Positions 25,001 through 37,599 of a stretch of 64,000 nt of DNA are shown here, in pieces. The stretch lies in the NCBI RefSeq assembly GCF_022539665.2, contig NC_081333.1:9732971-9796970 (forward strand), written 5' to 3'. The notes under the pieces were generated by a model. That model was not told where the DNA came from. It worked only from the letters and a program-made list of their open reading frames with translations, and ran no database searches. Position numbers and translations under genes: made by a program. Numbering within the stretch: position 1 is the first letter of the stretch; every line of letters begins with the position of its first letter. This stretch comes from Daphnia carinata. Taxonomy: Eukaryota; Arthropoda; Branchiopoda; Diplostraca; Daphniidae.

Positions 25001-28000
25001 TGCACAAATCAAGAGTCCGGAAAGGTCACATCTTTCATCTTTGGAGGATTCTCCGTCTCCACGGCGCCCCACTCCGGAACCAGTCCCGCATGTTTCAACT
25101 CCTCCCAAAAGAGTGGATGGTAAGAAATTCTTCTACAATTTATTTTATTTATTTATTTATTTTTATTATTATTTTTTTACATTATCTAAAAGCACAAGAT
25201 TCAGAAGAAGATGACTCCGAAGATGGGGATGTACTGGACCTTGGACTTGACGATGAAGAAATTTTTGATTACGGCTACAATGAAGATGAGCAGTTACACG
25301 AACCGCCACCTTTAAAACTCCCTGCCAATAAAATTATCAATAAGTCGACCGGGATACTATGTAAAAAAGATGTTCAACCAACATCGCCGAACACTGCGAC
25401 AACATCGAACAGAACGAACGTACCTGCAGTTGAAGTAAAACCTTCAGCAATTCTCACAAGCACTCCACCTACAACGTCGCACCCCCTACCTCCTCGAGGT
25501 AAACTAAGAAAATGGCCCCTTACTTTGGATTTTAAAAACTCACGCTTTAGCATTTTTAGATGAGCAACCGAACAGCCGCGGATTATGTTACTCATTTATT
25601 CGCACAGGGAAGTGTGCAGTAAGCGATCATGCAAAAAAAAAATGTGATTACAACCATTGTTTAGATTCCATTTTGGATCATATCCAATATTTGTGCAACA
25701 AAAAAGGAAATTTTATTCAAACGGCTTCCAGATTGGTTTTTGCAATGACAAATGTTGAATCACCTCTAAACAAATGTCTATTCGAACCTGTCGGATCGCA
25801 AATTGTCAACACCGTTATTCACGCCTTCTTGAAGGTAAGAGCCTCTTCAGTTGCATAAAACCTTTTGACTTCAATTTTCTGATTTTATGACAAAGGAAAA
25901 TCGCCCAGAACAACTACCTTTTGCTTTGGAAATGCTGAACGACCCCAAACTGCCATTAGTTACAGAATTCATAGACCAAATCATCAAACAAATACAGATT
26001 TCTCCGCTGCCCATTGCGAAAAAACTATTAACTCTGTACGACCGCTGTGAGTTCAACAACGTAAAGGTATTTTCTTTCATAATAAAAATTTTTTTTACCG
26101 TTCAATAAAAAAAAAAAATATTAATTTTGCCGGTTTTCCTCTCTATCCAGATTTCGCTCCATTCCTTCAATAAAATCATTGCGATGCTGGTGTATTACAA
26201 AATGAGAGGATGGGATTTTCTATGCAGAGTGGTTGAATTTGCAATGATGCATTACCCGCAATCTTACCATCCTACGAATGAAGTATTCTTGAAATATTTC
26301 TTAAATTACATCATTTTAAATTGCATGATTTGAATATCCCTCTAGGTGTTGGACTTCTTATTTTCTGCGGCACTCGACCAGGCAAAACTTGAACGAGTGT
26401 GTCATTTATTTAGGGATATTGGGTCACAGGCCCTTGTAACATTAGGACCACAACGACGTGACGAAGTGCTCAATAGGCTCAGAGATTTTGGCTTAGTGGA
26501 CTGGTACGATAGATACAGTGGGATTGTACGCCGTCCGATAGGCAATGAAATGTAAAAATTACTTTGATTACGTCTTTTTATTACGAATGCTTACTGTAAA
26601 TCGGGCAATCTATGACATTTTCGTTTTATCAATTATAGGCATTCACAGTTTGTTGCGCCACAATATGCGCCTAACGGATTGATCAACCAGTCTTCCCACG
26701 ATCCTACGCTACCACTGCACAGGGCTCAGCCTTCGATGCCTCAAACGACTCCGTTTCAGCCTCCATCCAGGCCACTTTTACATACTGATCGGCCACAGAT
26801 ACCGAATTTGCCACCAACAGGGCATCATCGACCTTCAAGTCTTGCCGTGCAACCGGCGGTCGTACATCGAGCTCCGCCTCCTAGCATACCACCTGTAGGG
26901 TTGTATCAGCAACAGCCTCGGCCAATTCGGGTAGGCCACCCTGTTGTCAACGCACCTCATCCATCAGCACCTGCTGCGTATGCTGTACGAAATCACCCGG
27001 AAACTTTACACAGGCCAACATCTAACTGGACTGCTGCAACGCCATCGGGATCACACGTGCCTTCCATCCCCCTATCACCGACTCGTGCCGTTCCATTGCC
27101 TGAAACGTAATACCCCAATAACTTTATTACTTCTTAACAAACTACTGGATTGTTTGATTTTCCGCTTGCAGAAAGCAAGCTCCACCGTTCATTCCATTAG
27201 AAGTGCCGAAACCATCCCAGTCGCTTGCTCTTAATCTGTTCGAACCGGAGTCGCCCGAAGTAGAGCCTGTTTTCACCGAAGATAGTGAGCCAGAAGAAGG
27301 GCCCAATGTCGTTGTTGAGCCTTCTTATGGAACAGAAGATGAACTGTTGGCAGAGTTCAAGAAAAGCAATTTCGATGCCGTCACTAGATTGTTTCTGCAG
27401 TACTATTCTGGAAGAAAGAGCTGCCAGATGCTCACAAATCTCGTGCGTATAATGAAAACAAATCCTTTATATTCGCCCGAAGAAAACCAAAAATTATCCC
27501 CGGGGGATATTTTCATCCACATTATAAGGCGTGCGTGCGAAAATGGTACTGGAAGTGGCAATTGTTTACATCATTCAGAGCTGATTTTTTGTTTTCGTTT
27601 TGACTCTATTAGCTTATTTTGGGTATTCAGGTGGTGCTACAACACTCGAACATCGACACCAACAAGCATTATCGGATCTCAGTTATTTCGTTCTCGTTCA
27701 CTCTATGGAAATCTTCAATACCAGTGACGAAGATGAAAAAATAACTCAACGTGAAAATGTAAAACAATTTGTAAAGATGGTGCGCCTCTTTGAACTATCT
27801 TGTGAAGATTCCATAAACGATCCGGAACTACTCCTTTTTCTCGCTGAGTGCTTTGTGCAAGTGGATTATACAAAAGAAGAAGAAGAAGATTTCTTTGAAG
27901 TTACCGCAGATGATATTTGGCGCTCCATAAATTTTGCAATAGGTCAGTAGGATAAATCACTGTTCCTCTTTCCAATTCGCATAACATTAGACCTTTTCTT

Positions 28001-28319
28001 AAGATTTTCACAAAGTTGTTGCAAAAATGCCCGTCAACGGGTTCAGCCCTAATTTGGTCGCCAAAGATCTAGCGCTTTCGACGGCTATATTGCAAGTAAT
28101 CCACAGCCTAAGAGAAATCGATGAATTTGAACCCTTTGTGAACGGGATATTAGGGGCCATGAGTGATTACCAAGATGCATCTCTGAAAAATAAATCTCGT
28201 AAGTGTTTCTTGCTTTCTACAGTAATGGAGCGTATGCATGCGTTCGCCATTTGCGCTATGTATTAATTGTGGTTTTTTCTTATGTGCTAGGTTTTAAGGC
28301 AATACTTCCATGTGCATAG
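22004..28319 (+). CDS. Large protein with nuclear-receptor-like zinc module and CCCH zinc finger (possibly TOPAZ1-like)
   Basis: Thirteen exons: 22004-23241, 23320-24465, 24557-25119, 25193-25498, 25560-25834, 25896-26066, 26151-26282, 26346-26551, 26639-27106, 27172-27545, 27613-27942, 28004-28198 and 28291-28319. Every phase closes, giving 1810 residues. N-terminus (13-75): C-x2-C-x13-C-x2-C then C-x3-C-x8-C-x2-C followed by RLKKFLE, which is the cysteine layout of a nuclear receptor DNA-binding domain with a shortened second finger; more CxxC pairs follow to about 130. Middle: Lys/Ser/Glu-rich, low complexity, with a basic patch PRPKKRPRLN. At about 1093-1117 is a CCCH finger (C-x8-C-x9-C-x3-H, FIRTGKC). 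Then come helical segments, a Pro-rich insert (exon 9) and further helical segments. A CCCH finger before a helical C-terminus suggests a TOPAZ1-like germline RNA protein, but I cannot confirm this. No ligand-binding domain is present. Confidence 0.75.
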
Positions 28320-28984
28320 CCAATGCATCAAGTGCGAGCCATGGCTATCCTTAATACCAATTAATAAATACTCGGATAAGTTCCATTTGGTACTCTCTAT
28401 CTTTCCGTTAATTTTTCAACTTTCGTGTTTGAAGTAATCTGCCAAACGTGGCTGGGAGCGTTCGCAACAAATCTACTTCTTTCACATGTCTTTATCACGA
28501 TGCCACTACTTGTCACCATTCTCACGTGTCATAAGTCAAAAGCGTATTTCGCCGGATCTGATTTCTTATAAATGACGTTCATTTTGTCAAGCCAAGATAT
28601 AGTTCGTTTGTAAACACAGAATTATGCAATACATTTTTTCTTGTTTTCAATAACTTTTTTCATCGAATCTCTTTTACCCATTTAAGAAATAGGGGGAAAA
28701 GATCTGAAAGCAAACTACGAAAATGAACAATTGGAAGTATTTTACCCGGAACTCCGAGAGCGATGAAGCCAGGAGGAAGTAACAAAACTAAAAAGTATGA
28801 TTGGCCTCCAGAGGGCTACGGTCGGCAGTTTTATAGCAGCGGCTTTTCGTAGTACTGGCAACTGTTTCTGGAATAGTCTTCTGTACCTTTTCCTAACGTT
28901 CTCTCTCAGTTACATCACCACGTGTTTTGTCGGACAGTAAGCCGGGATCTCTGCGTATTCGAACGTTAAATTTTCATCGACAAA
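28320..28984. other. Spacer and promoter region of mitochondrial HSP70
   Basis: About 660 bp with no coding character. It must hold the mortalin promoter and 5' UTR. I found no clear TATA box or convincing heat-shock element array. Confidence 0.45.
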
Positions 28985-31536
<2,552 letters not shown>

Positions 31537-31574
31537 GGTTGTATGTTTACAAAATAATTGAACTTGCGTGTTAC

Positions 31575-31580
31575 AATAAA
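31575..31580 (+). terminator. Poly(A) signal AATAAA of mitochondrial HSP70
   Basis: AATAAA 39 bp after the stop codon, giving a very short 3' UTR. Confidence 0.6.
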
Positions 31581-33095
31581 CAGTTAAACTTGTATGTCTT
31601 AAATGGCTACTGTTTGGCGGAATTTGTCTGTATCGCCCAACACGTTGATCATTTGGCATCAGGATAAGAGGGTCTTCACAAGTGCTCATTCTTTCGGTTA
31701 GGGCTTCGACCTGTCTACCCATTCGTTAACTGTGACCAGCCTACTGGCGCGAAGCCGGAAAAACACATTTAACGTGTGTCATGCCAGTACATTTCGGTAT
31801 CAAGCTGGTCACGAGTAACCCATGGGTAGACCGAGGATGAACCTTACTTTCAGTGTTGTTTCCTTCGTTCCAATGGTGATTTGTTTGCTTATTTGTGGCC
31901 ATCGTCGAGCACTTGTGTTTAATATCGTCTTTTCCAACATGTAACCAATGAGTCAACAAAGTATAGTCGTAACGACCTTCTATCATGCTGTAGTTCCAAC
32001 CAAACGATAAATAGACCAAATTTTTATTTAAAATCGTGATTTTACTTTTGTTGTATGTAAGACGGTTGAATCTTTGCTTCTGGGTTTCAGTAAAGGAAGA
32101 TGTTTGCACCAGAGATCTGCCGAATCAATTTTGTTTAAAATGATTTTTGAGTTTGATATGTTTTGAACAAAATTTATTCGAATCAACCTGAAAGATTGTC
32201 AAAAACGAAAGTCGTTCTGCCGTAGGACCTCAACGTTTACCTATTAGACGAAATTATTACACTATACCATATTTGCACCTTTATTAGATGACAACTTCTA
32301 ATCGCCGCCGAGCACCCCTAATCGTCGTTTCTTCGGAACTACAAGCTCGTCTTCAAGGTCGTATTGAAGACATTAAAACATTAAAAGAAAATGGAGAAAA
32401 TTGGCAGCCAAATACATCAGGGAGCATAGCTGCTTCGCATTGGTAACTTGAACAAGAAACATCTGAAAACTGCTTGGCATGCAAAAGCAAAGCCTCTCAC
32501 CATCGTAGCAGACGCCAGTCATAACATGTACTGTACGTTGCTCAACAGTTGACGATTGTCACAAGTGTCACTACGTTTGTGATGTCAAAAGTATTTATTT
32601 TCAAGATGATTTCACGTAAACAGGTATGGCGTCAATGTGGACAAAAGTTAGAAACGAAACTGAGGTTGTTCCGTCGTAGAAAGTATGTTTCTTCAGCCGT
32701 TTTCTGATATTTAAGTCAGTTGAGGGGCAAAGTGTCCTGTGTCCCAAAAAACATCAAATTCTTATTGCTCAAAAGTAGAATTTAAATTGTGTATTTTCCC
32801 ATGTTCGATGGTTTTGATGCTGTGAATCGATCGAAAATTTTTTTCACAACAAATACTTTGGAACGAGAAAATTGCCTCTTTCACCTGCTAGGATCATTTG
32901 TCTCTATTCTCAATTCACGTTGTTTACTATGCATGGTGCTTATGATATCTATGCGTCCAAATCTAGCACTCCGTGTTAACATAGAAATAAATGTGTCCAT
33001 CGTTTATGATATAACCAACAAATGTTAAAATTAAACTAACTTCAGCTAACCGTATAAGACCCACTAATTCAAATAAATATACTGTGTTCTAAAAT
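31581..33095. other. Spacer between mitochondrial HSP70 and superoxide dismutase
   Basis: About 1.5 kb of AT-rich sequence. The only item of possible interest is a small open frame at 32288-32446, listed separately. Confidence 0.45.
32288..32446 (+). CDS. Small open reading frame, doubtful
   Basis: A 52-residue frame beginning MTTSNRRRAPLIVVSSELQA, with a basic start followed by an amphipathic Glu/Lys-rich segment. Its ATG directly follows an acceptor-like TTTATTAG, and its end overlaps a donor-like GGTAACT, so it could be a lone exon or a relic of a gene. No family is recognised and no partner exon was found. It could be chance. Confidence 0.2.
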   Translation: MTTSNRRRAPLIVVSSELQARLQGRIEDIKTLKENGENWQPNTSGSIAASHW

Positions 33096-33638
33096 TCAGG
33101 GAACAATGGCGATGATGCCACAAGCAAGACGGGGTCCAGAACTGCCTGTCGTTTTGCTTTCTTCAGTGTCTTGGCGGCCGAGATCATCCTCATAGGCATG
33201 GACGACGATGGATCGTCCCACAATGGAATCAGGGCCGCGAAGCTTCAAAACATTGTCTAATATGTCAATGTTTGCAATACCATCATCGTTGGCGATTACG
33301 TTGCCCAAATCGCCAGCATGCCGATGATGGGGGCTGTCCTCCGGTGCACCATGAAGTGCATTGGTAGGATTGAAATGAGGCCCTGCAGAGTCACATCCCT
33401 TGGTGAAGATGTCTCCATACTGATGGACGTGAAAACCGTGTTTGCCTGGCGTCAATCCTGTGATTCGACCGAAAACCCTTACGCCACCTGTAGACGCCGA
33501 TTCGGTGAAATTGACAACACCTGTAACAGACGAATTTCCGAACATGTATGCTTGGGCGTTACGTTCTTTTGCCTGGCAGGATACAGTCAACACTGTCAAG
33601 AAAATTGTACAAGCAAAAAACTCCGTAACTATTTTCAT
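33096..33638 (-). CDS. Sod3: Secreted Cu/Zn superoxide dismutase, intronless
   Basis: A single uninterrupted frame of 180 residues. Residues 1-23 form a signal peptide (hydrophobic FFACTIFLTVLTVSCQA), so the enzyme is extracellular or luminal. All active-site residues can be placed: Cu ligands His70, His72 and His147, bridging His88, Zn ligands His96, His107 and Asp110, disulfide Cys82-Cys173, and the guiding Arg170 in GPRLACG. The reaction is dismutation of superoxide to oxygen and hydrogen peroxide. One change from the common form is HGAPEDSPHHRHAGDLGN, which is His-rich and slightly extended before the third Zn ligand. The lack of introns stands out beside the intron-rich neighbours and could reflect retroposition or intron loss. 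Extracellular versus other SOD subtype is inferred from the signal peptide. Confidence 0.93.
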   Translation of the reverse strand: MKIVTEFFACTIFLTVLTVSCQAKERNAQAYMFGNSSVTGVVNFTESASTGGVRVFGRITGLTPGKHGFHVHQYGDIFTKGCDSAGPHFNPTNALHGAPEDSPHHRHAGDLGNVIANDDGIANIDILDNVLKLRGPDSIVGRSIVVHAYEDDLGRQDTEESKTTGSSGPRLACGIIAIVP

Positions 33639-33746
33639 TTTGTGGTTTTAATGTATTAGGTTCGTTTAAATTACAAGGGAGCGACCAACGAATTTGGCAC
33701 TTGGGGAAGACAGTGGAGAAGACTGGCTGAAAAGTGCTTTTTTTCT

Positions 33747-33760
33747 CCTCTTATAAAGGC
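33747..33760 (-). promoter_or_regulatory. TATA box of the superoxide dismutase gene
   Basis: On the minus strand the sequence reads GCCTTTATAAGAGG, about 110 bp upstream of the SOD start codon, a good position for a TATA box followed by a short 5' UTR. Confidence 0.5.
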
Positions 33761-34257
33761 ATCGATAGAGCGCAGGTAGTCGCAATTAAGCCCTCTAACC
33801 TCCAAAATCATCCTGTGGTTAGATATCCACCAAGTTACTGGAATTTTCTGAAGGTTGCTTTATTTTCTTCTATCGCTCTGTTAACCTTGTAATTGGTTGG
33901 GACAATGTCCATTTCACTTGTTTTTCGCTGACGATAGAATATTCTTTCTTCCCCAATCAACAAGATAAATAAAAACAAAACAAACCAAAAAAAACACACA
34001 GGAAAAATATGCCCCATCGTATAGAAAACTTTCCCCTGAACCGTTTTCCTTCGATTTTCTCTTGAAACGAAACTGAGTAATCGTGGACAATTATCTACCA
34101 TCAGGAATCTTTTATGCTACCATTGGGAATGTTCGTCCACGAGCATTGCTTATAACGGGTGGGCGACAGCACATAAGTCGACGGGCAGGGATAGCGGGTG
34201 CTTTGCAAAATAATAGACTAAATATCTTTTTTAAAAAACAACATTTAAATAGGATAA
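33761..34257. other. Spacer at the left edge of the repeat island
   Basis: No gene or RNA feature supportable; A/T-rich. Confidence 0.4.
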
Positions 34258-34322
34258 CAACAAAGATTCGAACTCGTGACATCAGCATGGCAGTCGCAAA
34301 CTATGCCACAGCGCCATAATTC
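34258..34322 (-). repeat. tRNA-like sequence (Pol III boxes A and B)
   Basis: On the minus strand TATGGCGCTGTGGCATAGT resembles a tRNA A box/D arm, and GAGTTCGAATCT about 35 bp downstream is a B box. The acceptor stem does not pair, so it is a tRNA-derived relic or SINE head rather than a working tRNA. Confidence 0.5.
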
Positions 34323-34387
34323 ACTCATTTACTACATGTATAAGCTGCCTATTTGAATGAGCAAAATTTGCTGAAAGCAAAATTTAT

Positions 34388-34799
34388 TTGGGGTGTGCGA
34401 TCCTGGCACAATGGTTATCATCATCTTCTGTCCGTCCCGGGTTCAAATCCCGCCACCTCCAATTTCCAAGCCCTCCCTTCCCTCCATGCTCTACTCCCAC
34501 CACCCTCTCCTCCCTCCCACCCCTCCATATCATCATTCAAGATTCACAAGATTCTTCATCATCAGATTACGCAACATTCAGCATCTTCATTACAACGGAT
34601 TCGCAAGATGCTTCGTCTCGTCGGATTACACAAGATCCTACATCCTCATCATCTATACCAAAGGATAACTTCAAGAAAGAAGAAAAAAGGAGAGCCATGC
34701 CTACTATAAAGGGGCTAAAATGGCACTAAAAAAAGCGATCTGTAGTACCGTTCACTACATTGAGATACAAGATCGACCCACAAACTCAGGTAGAGAAGT
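34388..34799 (+). mobile_element. tRNA-derived SINE, copy 1
   Basis: The head (34396-34466) has an A box (TGGCACAATGG) and a B box (GGTTCAAATCC) as in a tRNA gene. The body is pyrimidine-rich and then carries repeated ACAAGAT/CGCAAGAT steps. The tail contains TATAAAGGGGCTAAAATGG and GATCTGTAGTACCGTTCACT, both shared with copy 2 at 43086-43507. Two diverged copies with the same head-body-tail order and opposite orientations define a SINE family. Confidence 0.7.
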
Positions 34800-35000
34800 A
34801 TGGCAATTATGGCAATCCGTTTTATATGGCAATCCGTTTTACTATGGCAATCCGTTTTACACAAAAAAAAAAAAAAATTTCGCCAAAAAAAAAAAAAAAA
34901 AATCACACTTTTTTCTTTTTTTCCGACACGTAGCCATCTACCGCTCAGACTCGTTATTACTGGCGTAGGCAATTTCAGTCCATTGGATGCCATTCGCAGT
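34800..35000 (+). repeat. Dispersed TATGGCAATCCG element, copy 1
   Basis: Starts with three near-tandem copies of TATGGCAATCCGTTTTAC, then two A-runs separated by TTTCGCC, then CCGACACGTAGCCATCTACC and a GC-balanced arm ending near CAGTCCATTGGATGC. The same order, inverted, occurs at 39601-39750 and 44484-44628, and a truncated copy lies at 63912-64000. No coding potential. Confidence 0.65.
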
Positions 35001-36990
35001 TAGTTAAGTAGCGTGGATGGAGAGAATAACGCGTGGCTGGAGGAACAATTGAAAAATGGATAAGATAATACAACAAAAGGATGGTAAGGGCTTATACGTA
35101 ATGATTCTATTTATTTGCTTTTATTCATTTGTGTTTTGTAGCTCAAATTTTGAGTCTACAAGCTCAGCTAGGGGAAAAGAACAAATTGGAATGGAACAGT
35201 TTCCAAACAGTGAAGGAGGTTTTTCCAAACTCATCCCTAACTGAACATGAGGATGAATTGGCATTAGGCGAACACAGTCAGGTACCTAAACTTTTCAAAT
35301 AAGAATTCAAAATAAGTATAGAATTTTAACAAACAATTATTTATTGCTTAGTTATTCAATCTACCACCTGACAGTGTGTTAAAGTTAAATTCTGTTAGTG
35401 CTGCACTAAAAGAATTGTTAGTAATAAGTCCATGCAGCGAAGGAATTGAACAATTGTGGGACCGTATTTGGGCTGAAAATGGGTGTGGTACGGAAACCCA
35501 GAAATAGCACGAGTTCAACATAAAACATGAATTAGGTACTTTTCGGTTTTTTGTCTATCGAAACAGTATTTTTAATGCTATTATTTTGCATTCACAGAAT
35601 TCTAGTGGGGGATCAAGTCAAGTCTAGAAGTGTTACAGGATGGAAGAGTGAGCCTACAGTTGAAAAACACTGAAAGTGCATTACCATTAAGGTATGAGGT
35701 AAAGTAATAGAGTATGCAAATTGTCTAATGAGAAGTACCATCTTGTGTGAATGAATCCTGTGTAACAGCAATCCTTTATAGTTCTGTTATAGCTAGAAGC
35801 CTCAAATAATTCTGCTTCTCTTGCTAAAGAACAACTTGTCCTTTACACTCAGAGTGTTGGTGAAGCTGGGTACTTAAATGGCCCTAAAGATGTTTCATTT
35901 CTTTGGCATTGCAGCGGTGAACATCATACATGGACTTTTTAGGTATGAAAGGAATTTTCTTGAAAAATTTTTGAATTTATGATGAAGCTTTTCTCTTCCT
36001 TTTTGCCAACCATGTCTAATCTACAAAAAAAAAATTTATCCAATAGGAAAGGATTTTCAGCATACTGGGAACACAACTATCAACAATGCAACATTCTAGG
36101 GGTGTTATTTTATCCTTCAAGAGCCTTATACAATGATTTTCATCTACAATTTGTATGGCCTTTCCCGAGCTTCTGCCAGAAGTTGAATCTATGAGTCATG
36201 TAAGTCACATGAGCAACAATTGAGATGCTTAATGGTGTTGTTTTTCTTTTCTCAGTGTAGGTTAATAGTAACATTGGATCTGAAAAAATTCTTGGTTGGG
36301 GCATGACACTGAATAAATTGTAATGATTGGATGGATGACATGATATTTCTATACTTCATTCGGATTCCCGAGACGGTATTTGATATTAAAAAAATTGAAG
36401 TGCATATCTGGGCTCCCTTCCTTTCCGTAGCCCCGTTTCCCCTTGACTCGTAATAAGCCCGTAGGGGGTCATGCCCCTACTGTACGGTATATATAAAAAT
36501 AACATATACCGAGGTTTGGAGGGCTCTGGCCGGAAAGGGGACGTGGGGGTCCGCTTAGTCCGATGATGTGTTCACGGAGGGCGACGTGGCTATCCACAAA
36601 TCCGAACTAAAGGTTAATCGCTCCAGTAAAAATGTTCCATATCTTCGGCTCTTCTTCCGGCTTCTCTTAGCCAATCACCGGGTAATCTCCCCGGTGGGTC
36701 AACAAGGCAGTGTCTCCCCCTGCCTGGGTTGACGGCAACTTTTGAAAGGGCTATTGTGCCTTTTTAAAGTTGCAAAAATAATTGTAATGTGCAGAGAATT
36801 GTCAATAAAATTTTTTTTATAAAATATTTTTTGCAAAATTCGTTTCTTTCATTGTCTGTATTCGCTGTGTTCACACGTTACACTTTTTATATTTAGCTTG
36901 CTTAATTCACCTTTATTGTTTTTGTCACCTTTGATGGTAAGCATTGTTTCCATTGGTTTATCGTTTATCTGTAAGTATTATATATTACAC
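35001..36990 (+). repeat. ~2-kb repeat unit, copy A (decayed spliced gene plus hairpin module)
   Basis: Left arm of a large palindrome. It contains exon-like pieces of a gene: ATG at 35056 (MDKIIQQKDG, donor GTAAG), 35142-35281 (AQILSLQAQLGEKNKLEW, coiled-coil-like), a third piece from about 35352 (LLVISPCSEGIEQLWDRIW), later pieces near 35590-35700 and 35790-35940, and a C-terminal part near 36050-36330. In-frame stops break it. Compared with copies B and C it lacks the second exon (DQIMKLQAQLLEQ), apparently by recombination between the nearly identical AAGGATGGTAAG ends of exons 1 and 2. Its 3' end carries the hairpin module at 36676-36773 and then AATAAA. The protein family is not recognised. 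Confidence 0.65.
36676..36773 (+). ncRNA. Candidate structured RNA module, copy A (three hairpins)
   Basis: Three adjacent inverted repeats: CACCGGG/CCCGGTG (36676-36697); GTCAAC with AGGCAG pairing to CTGCCT and GTTGAC (36698-36733); and GCAACTTT/AAAGTTGC with AAAGG/CCTTT inside (36735-36773). Upstream, near 36455-36485, CCGTAGGGG/CCCCTACTGTACGG is a further hairpin. Copies B and C keep this structure. It resembles no RNA family I can name; it may be a 3' UTR fold of the unit or part of a non-autonomous element. Confidence 0.4.
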
Positions 36991-37019
36991 TCTTTGAATT
37001 CTTCAACTTAGATTTAAGT

Positions 37020-37590
37020 AACAATCTGGATATTTTATGAAGTAATTTTGTATTATGTTTTACTCGTATGGGAACCGATCCCCAGACATTCAGCGTGCAA
37101 CGCCGATGCTCTAACATTGAGCCACGAGATATATCTAAATATTTTATTATCGCATATCATATGTTATCGTCTAGGATGTTTATGCAGTCTTTCACAACTA
37201 TATGTTTATCTTTCTATTGCTTCCATAAGGTTCTTAGCTCTGTGGTAGAGCTTTTATCTGCGATACCTGTTACCCTGGGTTCAAACCTCAGTAGATGTGT
37301 AAAAATGAAGTAGAATAATGTAGAAGAGTATATTGCAGAATTGCATTTCAGTTTTATTCTAAGTGTAAATGCAAGTCCACAAGTGACTAGAAAAAAAAGC
37401 CAACTTAAAATCATATGATTCGTGGCTCATTGGTAGATCATCGGCGAGGTATGCCGAACATCTAGGGTTCGATCCCTGGATAATTATAGAATGCTTACAG
37501 ATAAACGATAAACCAATACCCGTCACCTTACCATCTAATGTGACAAAAACAAATAAAACAAAGCCAAAAAAAAAATTGATAAATGCAATG
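37020..37590 (+). repeat. Spacer S1 with three tRNA-like Pol III promoters
   Basis: Directly repeated at 39790-40370. It contains tRNA-like relics at 37065-37130 (minus), 37229-37298 (plus; D stem GCTC/GAGC, B box GGTTCAAACC, T stem CTGGG/CTCAG) and 37417-37482 (plus; A box TGGCTCATTGGTAG, B box GGTTCGATCCC). The acceptor stems do not close, so these are probably not functional tRNAs. Confidence 0.6.
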
Positions 37591-37599
37591 TGTGAACAA

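Noticed and set aside
37417-37482. Functional tRNA genes in the repeat island
   Set aside because: A and B boxes and some stems are present, but the acceptor stems do not pair and loop positions are off, so I treat them as tRNA-derived repeats.
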